Positions 56,860 to 64,000 of a stretch of 64,000 bases of DNA are shown here, piece by piece. Source of the stretch: Patiria pectinifera (lineage: Eukaryota; Echinodermata; Asteroidea; Valvatida; Asterinidae); assembly GCA_029964075.1 (NCBI GenBank), contig CM057138.1, positions 10,906,932 through 10,970,931 of the forward strand. The letters run 5' to 3'. Within the stretch, counting starts at the first letter, position 1. Every line of letters starts with the position of its first letter. The notes under the pieces were generated by a model. The model was not told where the DNA came from and did not search any database. It worked only from the letters and a program-made list of their open reading frames with translations. A program made the position numbers and the translations under genes.

Positions 56860-57420
56860 TGAAAGCAAGACAGAATACAATACATTATACTCTGACACAA
56901 TTGCCAAAGCTAGTATCTATAGAACAGTATAAAATAAGTACACAAACCTATAGTCTTCAAATCTGCATCAGCAAAAGTATCAACGATTAACTAGACATGT
57001 CTACAATGACAACATCGCCAAAGCGTAATATCTACAACAGTAAAATAAGTATACAAATCTTCGTTGCAAAAGTGCTAGTCTTCAAATCTGCATCAGCAAA
57101 GACAGCAATAATTACATATAACAACTAACTCAAAAGTACCAAACTAGATAAATCTACAATGACAAAATTGGCAAAGCGTAATATCTAAAAGAGAAACATA
57201 AGTATACAAATCTGTGTTGCAAAAGTACTAGTCTTCAAATCTGCATCAGCAAAGGTACCGGTACCAACAAGTACATATATATTAGCTACCTTAAAAAGTA
57301 TCAAAGTAGTCAAAACTACAATGAAAAAAGTGAGACACAACCCAATATCTGCAACAGTAAAATTACCAAAGTATACAAATCTGTATATGCAAAAGTATGA
57401 AAGGATACATTAATATTACA
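56860..57420. repeat. Tandem repeat, units about 125-155 bp
   Basis: TAGTCTTCAAATCTGCATCA recurs at 56951, 57076 and 57229 with AGTATACAAATCTGTG and CTACAATGACAA between. A diverged unit lies on each side. Confidence 0.8.
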
Positions 57421-57671
57421 GGGCGAGTTAAAATGAAAGTGATCAGGATTAATTATGTTTCCCCCTTAAAAAGCAATCAAATCTGATACACCAATGAAGC
57501 AGGTATTAAACGAGCATGTTTTCCACTCATCTGAAGAAAAAAAGGCTTACTGAAATTGATCCTTGCCATCAGAAGTTACAGAGATGCCAACTTTACAGAC
57601 TACGAAATAGTAATGATTCTTCCTGCAAAGCTGTAACGCTAATGTAAATACATAGGACAACAGTCAAGTTT

Positions 57672-58049
57672 AGGCCAAAACAAAAAAGTCTCCAATTTCT
57701 GGTATGCGCGCGCGTCGCCGTAGCCATGCGCGTCGGCAAAATGAAAAAGATTTTTTTTCAATGAAAGATGATGTCTCAAAACCGCCAAACTCACTGGTTT
57801 GACTGGAATCCTGCTGCTGCACAATTTTAACGTGTTTTTAGATGGGGTTATGATCGAGAATAAGCTTTATGTGGCTTCTCTGGATTCCATACATTTGCAC
57901 TAAGTTTAGTCGGGCACCATTTGCAGTCACCAGCCGACATTTGAAGCAAAAAAATCAGGTAAAAAAAACAAAAAAAGCCGCGTCGCCGCACCACTTTTTT
58001 GGGCAAGCTCCATACCAGAAACCGGAGACTTTGGTTTTTTTTGGCCTTC
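57672..58049. mobile_element. 380-bp MITE family, full copy
   Basis: Full-length counterpart of 17283-17637, ending GGAGACTTTGGTTTTTTTTG then GCC. Confidence 0.82.
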
Positions 58050-59502
58050 AGAGTAACCACAGAAACCACAATGTTGGCGTATAGGACAGCTGGAATTTTC
58101 AAGAGTAGTAACATGCCTCAAAATCCTAATAATTACTCCAAAAGAGTAATGGTTGGCATCTCTGGAAGTTATGCATGTTTTACAAGAACCTAGTTTTTAC
58201 AGCTGTCCAAATGCATTGATGCCATTCAGTTGAGTGAGAACCAAAGATTACGCACAGGCATTCAAATTCAAAATAAGATTTGAGTCAAGACTGAAACGTT
58301 TTTACTGTCAGATTTTGTGTTTTGTATAGGACGAATAAATCAGGTCTTTTCTGAAATGAGAATGGTGATTTTGGTCTGTTTTCCTTGGCAATATTTTTAG
58401 TTCATTGTATTTAAAGGGTATTCATCAATGCCTATCGGTAAATGATGAATTCTGCGGTATTTCTATCGAAATAAAAATAATTTGTGAGTAGAGTATGCAA
58501 ATTACGTGAAATGTTCATACGGATTACTAGTCAGTAACATGTACTTTATGCCAATGTTATTTTTATTAAATGGAGCAAGCCACATATCTTTTTCTAACTG
58601 TGTCACTTTTTTTTTAGTCACCCTGTAGTTCTAAAAGTACCAAAAGTATTCAAATTTACAACATTAAAGGTACTAATCATTTACAAATCTACTGTGGCAC
58701 AATAACAAAATATAAACATAAAAAACTGTTGATAAGCAATTTCAGCATTATATAACTTCTAAATATTTCTATCATTTCACAACTTAGAAGTACAGGGATA
58801 TATAAGTGCTGTCTGAGTATTAGCAGATAAGCATTACATAAAATAGACCTCTAAATGTCCTTGTTTTGAGAAGGATAAGGAAATATAAAAATATAACTTG
58901 GCAAGCAAACAGAAATCTATCTAATTTATTTTGTTAAAAAATATTTTTACAACCTTTTTGACCAAGGAAATATGAACCATAATGAAAGTGCATTTTGGTT
59001 ATATAATCCTGCTGCATGCAATTTATTAATACAAAAAGCAAATGTATATAAAAAATATGCCACAGCAAAAGTACCGAAATATACATACATGTATGTCTAA
59101 AATTTCCAAAGAATATTGCCATTTTTGCAGAATTATACAACTTCCAATCTGTTTTCCGATAACATGTGATATAAAAAAAAAATAGATCTCTAATTTATAA
59201 ACGAGTATGAAAATAGATCTTTTTTTTTACAATTATTTCTACAGGACTTTTTTTTGTAACATACGTTTGCTCAGTATGTGTAGAATTCAGCAATATAAAT
59301 ATGCATTTTTTGTTACCAAATTTTAAGGCAAGCAAGAATGTTAACAAAACCTAACTTTAAAACTTAAATTCAAGCAGAATATATTATTTCTACAGCTGCA
59401 AAATTTGGCCTGCACTTTAAATAAGTGCTAAGAATAACTTAAAACAGATATCATAACACATGATAACTAAACAAATTTCAAAGTATGATTGTATTAAACT
59501 AA

Positions 59503-59912
59503 TGTTGGGTGCTGTGGTCCAATGGTTACTGTGTTCGACTCGTGTGCTGTGGTGCATGGGCTCAAACCCTGTGGGAACATGGTGCTTGTGCTCTTGAGCA
59601 AGGCACTTTACCATTATTGCTTTGTAGGTCCCGCGTGTTGTGTAATTCACGTTTAAGAACCCAGTAACACTTATCGCAAAGAGAAGGGGTTCGCCCCGGT
59701 GTTTCTGGCAGTGGCTGCAATATGCGCCGCAGCACCTTGTAAACCCTTATAAGGTGCTACATAGTGGGTCTCATATTTCTCATAAAATTTTCATTTACCT
59801 GTCTCTAATATTAAATAACAGACATAATTTCCAGCGCCTTGAGCACCTAATTGTTGGTAGATACCTACCTGCGTTATACATGTATAAGACTCCAGTAGTA
59901 TATTTCATTATG
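59503..59912 (+). mobile_element. tRNA-derived SINE, paralogous copy
   Basis: Same insertion as 19310-19720, carried by the block B duplication. Confidence 0.85.
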
Positions 59913-60895
59913 CATCCACCTGGGACCGTTAAAGCAAAAAAGGAACACCAAGAACAAAATTACTCTCCCGGTGCTCATCCACAAATTCAACTTGTAGGCT
60001 ATTCCAAACCTAAAACACCGTGTTTTTCTTGGGCGTCTGCAACCCTCTGAAAAAAAAGGTATTATATTTTAGGAAAAAACAGAACCCCCTTGCTAGCAGG
60101 CTGGTTCCCAGTCCATACATTATTGATACTGACTGTGAGACGGGAACCAACCTACCCAGCGAGAATGGAATTATTGTCGGGCCGCGACTAATTAGTAAAG
60201 TAATCAAATTCACTATAAATTAAACGTCGGCCAATTTTTTTTTTTTTTTTTCTTGTTAAGATGTCTCAATCAAAAGTGAATAAAATTTGTATTGTCATGT
60301 AGAACATTAATTAATTTTTTGGGGATGAAACTCAAAAAGCGATCACGGGAAATGCAATTTTATTTTAAAAGTAATAAATATACAAATATACATGTACATG
60401 TCATAAGAAATACTACAAGAATACAATGTAGATGTCGTGTGGAACTGTTTAAAAAGTCATACAAATATACAATCAGAAGACAAGTCTTAGTACTTATCAA
60501 ATATTAACACCAGTCATTTGCTCTTCAGGGCTTCAAAATACAGATATTATGCAAATCAAAAGAACAAAACTGTTTTTGGCCAAGGCCAAGATTTGAAGGC
60601 TTTTTCCCTCAAAATGAATTTTCAATTCACATGTAATATGTTATTTCAATTTCTTCTTTTTTTCCATCTATTGCATCTCTATGCACAACAGAGGTCCACC
60701 TAATTTGGGCAAAAAAAAAAATGGTCCAGCTCTGGTCACACCAAAATTCTGAATTCATGCAGCAATTTGTTTTTAAAATTTTCTTCTTTTTTGGGGGGCT
60801 GTTTTTTTTTAATTTTTTTTTACAGACAGGGTGAATACTATTTTTTTTTGTGTAACGGACGGGCTGCAAATTATTCATATATTTATGAATATATT

Positions 60896-60956
60896 TTCAA
60901 CAATAATTACGCCAGTCATTTTTTGGAAAGCTGCAAATGATGGACTCTAGCTTTAA
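60896..60956. mobile_element. TTAA MITE remnant at the end of copy R
   Basis: About 60 bp of the right end survive next to the stop codon of copy R. The rest, with neighbouring sequence, was deleted compared with 20655-21525. Confidence 0.78.
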
Positions 60957-61362
60957 ATGAGATAAACGTTGTCATCCCTTTCATCATCTGCCATGTTATT
61001 ATTGACCGCATCCAACTCCCCTGTCATGCCTGTACTCTCTTCCTTGTTCACGTTGAACTCCGTTTCCACAGCCCTCTTCAACAGCTTCCAGAATTCATCG
61101 GTCTGCCCTTGATGACTGGTTCCGGTCGGCCACGGGATGAACGAGACGGTATCCAGAAGATTGCGCATGCTGTGGCACAGCTCCTCATGGCGGATATCAC
61201 GGAACATCAGCGGGATGATGAAGTTAGTCTGGTTCCGCAGCATCTCGTCCACGGCGCACAAGAACTCGAAGTAGCACCACTCGCTGGCCATGAAGTCCGG
61301 GGACAAGACCAGGAGCGTCTTGCGGCAGCTGCCGACGGCAGCCATGATGTTGTCAACAATTT
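60953..61362 (-). CDS. R exon 15: TIR C-terminal part and stop
   Basis: 410 bp, the same as in copy M. SEWCYFEF, FIIPLMF and the box 3 FW are present, as is the DDNVYLI tail. The stop again falls in the TTAA of a MITE end, although here only about 60 bp of that element remain. Confidence 0.93.
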
Positions 61363-63500
61363 CTGAAAATGAACACACAAAATGAGTCTTAGCGGTACAT
61401 ACGATCAGTTGCAGTTCCTTTTGTGTGAAGCAAAGTTAATAGTTCAAAATCTTAAGGCAAAGGATTGTGGAGGCCCGGTGTGGCACATGTGGCCCCCACA
61501 AATTTCCAGTGCCCCCTTCCCCCTCCCCGAGGTGTATTATTACCCTATCAAAAAAAAAGGAAATTTGCATCGAGGCCATGCTTGGGTGGATTCGATACTC
61601 CAACAAAACTGGTGTCTGCTGCTCGTTTCAATAACTTACATGTATCAATTTCGAGAGTGTGAGTGACATGCACAAGAGGGAGTTACCAACTCAGAAACAG
61701 ATGGTCACTAGAATAGCCTATTGAGGAATCTCACGTGACGTCACAGGTCAGTGGTCACTCACACACCAGCCATATATTGGACGTCTATTAAATAAGCCGC
61801 CATAGACCCCGGTGATAAATAGGCCCACTTCCGAAATTCTGAGGAAAAATACTCACAACTCTATAAGGTGTTTGAGTCACATATCAAATTAAAGCTTATT
61901 TCATCATCTTTCATGTCCTCAGTGTTCAAATTTTTTTTGGGGGGGGGGGTAACTAATGACTTTTGGGAGAAAGATCAGATATTGACAGTGACAAAAACTG
62001 CAGAACATGCACATTACCCACAATGCAATGTTCTGTATGATTGATCAAGCATGCTAGACGTCCAAAATAGCAGATCTTGCACCGTTCACGGGACGTCTTG
62101 TGGATGCAAATCCTCAATTCCGCTGCAAATCACAGACTGTAAGACTTAATCCAATATATAGCTGTCTAATGTTGGTTTCAGCTTGGACTTCTGCACATTC
62201 TACAGTTAGTGCCAAACTCGTACATGTATGAGGTATATTTGTTAGTACGAAAGCGCCAACCTCGTACATGTACGAGGTAATGTTCATGATTAAAATCGCC
62301 AAACCTCGCACATGTACGAGGTAGAGTAAACATGTTATCAAAAGGGGGCGCTCTCACTCTTTCTAATGGTACCATTTTCATGCATGTACGACCTTTATTT
62401 ATTTATTTTATTCGAGTTCTTGCGAGAGGGCGCAGTACTAAAACTCGTATTTTTGGCAAAAAGTGCGGAATTCCCCTGTGTGCAGGACAGTGTTTCAGGG
62501 TGTATCACTATGTATTTGACTACTATTGACTTTCCAATATACCAAGGATATACCACAACAACAACAAATTTAGTGAGTAAAACTTATTTACTTTTTTTTT
62601 TACAGAATTTTGAACAATTACCAAAAACTCTCGAAGTTGGGCATTTAAGGGTTAACAATTTCGCGGGCACTGAAAGAATTAATATTCCCAGCAATAGTCA
62701 GAAATGTCAAAGGCATAATCAGACTGGTTCCTTTTTTAATTACCTCTCCCGGGTAGGAAGTTCTGATAATGCACACAGACATCACAGCCCCACTCCTTGA
62801 GCTTGGGTACCAGACAATGGATCACAAACTCTTCCTCGTCCCCACCGCCTTTGTAGGCCACAAAGACGTCATGTGACTTGCCCTCTGTTCAGTGAAGTCA
62901 ATAAAACATAAGAAATTTTGATGATTTTATGTAACACTAGGTTATGTTATCAAAGTTTTCATTATCCACTTCAACAAAACACATGGAAAGTAATGAAAGT
63001 ATCTATTGAATATTTAGACACTTTTGTGGAACTACGATGCATAGCGATCTCTGTGGGATATCACGTACGTGACATCCCACAGAGAGTGTGCTATGACTTT
63101 TTATAAGCTTAACACGTAATCGTTCTAGGCCAGTGAAAATACAGTATTCAAGACAGAGGTATAACAATACCAGGTGAGCTTTTTAACAGTATTTTGGTCA
63201 GTAAAATTTTGGATATAGCTCTGCAAATGGTTAGCTACTCTACCTTTAAATGGACTTTACTTTTTTCCCCATTTTGTCATGATACCTGTGAGTATTCCTC
63301 CAATAGCATCTTGAATTGAGTTGCTCTTTTGTTTGTATTTTTACCTTGATTTGATTTCTTTTTGTTCTTGAAGAAGAGGTCCTGTATCTTGCCGCGGTGT
63401 CGGTAGATGAGTATGGGCATGGCCACCATGAGAATAGCAAGGACTGACAGGGCTGATATCATGATAACCCAGGGAACCTCCACGTCATCATCAGGGTCAT
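60953..63500 (-). CDS. Copy R: 3' end of a third receptor gene (TM and TIR exons)
   Basis: Three exons match M exons 13-15 in length, phase and splice sites: 63500-63345 (transmembrane), 62884-62744 (TIR part 1) and 61362-60953 (TIR part 2 with stop). The upstream Ig exons lie beyond the right edge. TM and TIR part 1 encode the same residues as copy M. TIR part 2 differs at two positions (H for N in DIR-x-EEL, E for Q in NKE-x-ST). The gene appears functional as far as it is visible. Confidence 0.9.
62744..62884 (-). CDS. R exon 14: TIR N-terminal part
   Basis: 141 bp with box 1 (HDVFVAYKG) and the FLPG loop. The few base differences from M exon 14 that I can see are all synonymous. Confidence 0.92.
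63040..63095. repeat. Near-perfect 56-bp palindrome
   Basis: CTCTGTGGGATATCACGT opposite ACGTGACATCCCACAGAG, with CATAG / CTATG at the outer ends. In intron 13 of copy R, absent from copy M. Confidence 0.8.
63345..63500 (-). CDS. R exon 13: transmembrane segment
   Basis: 156 bp encoding the acidic juxtamembrane run, the hydrophobic helix and the basic KNKKK run, residue-identical to copy M. Acceptor TGCATTACAG and donor GTAAAA are conserved. Confidence 0.9.
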
Positions 63501-64000
63501 CTGTAATGCAGAGAACAGCTATCATTCACTTTTGAATGAGACAACAAACAAACGACATTGGGCTACATTTAGTCATGGAATAATTACATGTACAAATTTC
63601 ACAATTATTTGTTGCCAAACAATAGTTCAGCTCACACAGGGCAGACTGGTTCCCATCCCCTATCATGATTAAAAAATGTAGGAACCGGGTGCCAGTCTAC
63701 TTGCAGGGCGGATCTGTTAACATACAAACAGAAACCAAAATAAAGGACTTTTTTTTTTCAGAGAGTTGCAGATGCCCAACGTAGAAACATTAACATTTTC
63801 TTTAAAAGTAAAACATAAATGTGGGAACTTTGAAGAAAACAAAACACAATTTGTTGGAGTACATCTTTACAGACCAGTTGTGAACACGCATGTTATGTGA
63901 CCTACTGAGGCAAAATGAGGAATGTCCCCCCAAACCTTGTTATGAGTAATCAACGCCTGAAGTCAGATATTAGAAAAATCATGTCAAAATCGATATTGAT
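63501..64000. other. Intron 12 of copy R, no gene seen
   Basis: Matches 24334-24985 up to about 63890. Exon 12 would lie beyond the window. Confidence 0.5.

Larger units (their letters stand above)
57635..63890 (+). repeat. Segmental duplication block B, right copy
   Basis: Counterpart of 17249-24985 with the 3' exons of copy R. Similarity fades before the right edge of the window. Confidence 0.88.

Overview
The window looks like nuclear DNA of a marine invertebrate deuterostome, tentatively an echinoderm. The reasons are AT-rich sequence with many short GT-AG exons, abundant ACATGTAC/TACCGGTA-type palindromes, tRNA-derived SINEs, LINE fragments, many MITEs and a TIR-domain receptor with an Ig/EGF ectodomain. 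The species call rests on general resemblance only. There are no bacterial operons, no CRISPR array and no convincing stand-alone RNA gene.

The core is a tandem family of TIR-domain receptors, all on the minus strand. The middle copy (M, 50025 down to 21582) can be assembled completely: 15 coding exons with GT-AG borders and matching phases, 2604 coding bases, 867 residues. Reading N to C it has a signal peptide, an N-terminal region of unknown fold, one eight-cysteine EGF repeat of the Tie/MEGF style, four Ig domains, one transmembrane helix and a TIR domain closer in its motifs to TLR/MyD88 than to IL-1R. A left copy (L) is represented by the equivalents of exons 9, 8, 7 and 6 (306 to 14440). 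Its exon 6 is frame-broken and its exons 1-5 are not seen. A right copy (R) is represented by the equivalents of exons 15, 14 and 13 (60953 to 63500), and the rest lies beyond the window.

Two long direct duplications explain the layout: about 138-15461 matches 30461-43952, and about 17249-24985 matches 57635-63890. The paralogous copies serve as empty or filled sites for each other, so several insertions can be delimited to the base: a TA-flanked MITE (1606-2269), a tandem-repeat Helentron-like element (8650-9538), an 8-bp-TSD MITE (31003-31484) and a 3-bp-TSD MITE (32918-33189). Two further hAT-like MITEs (2906-3383, 5244-5447) are delimited by their own 8-bp duplications. Between copies L and M lie a run of exactly 500 N (15462-15961) and a two-ORF segment with a PC4/SUB1-like domain. 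The predicted 5' exons of L should be there, so this is an assembly gap, a deletion, or both.

Upstream of copy M are a 970-bp element with a 20-bp-period palindrome array (50261-51230) and a 3-kb TA-flanked inverted-repeat element (51383-54379). The introns hold minisatellites, SINEs, LINE remnants and foldback elements. If expressed, the receptors would sit in the plasma membrane and signal through the cytoplasmic TIR domain. The ligand is unknown.
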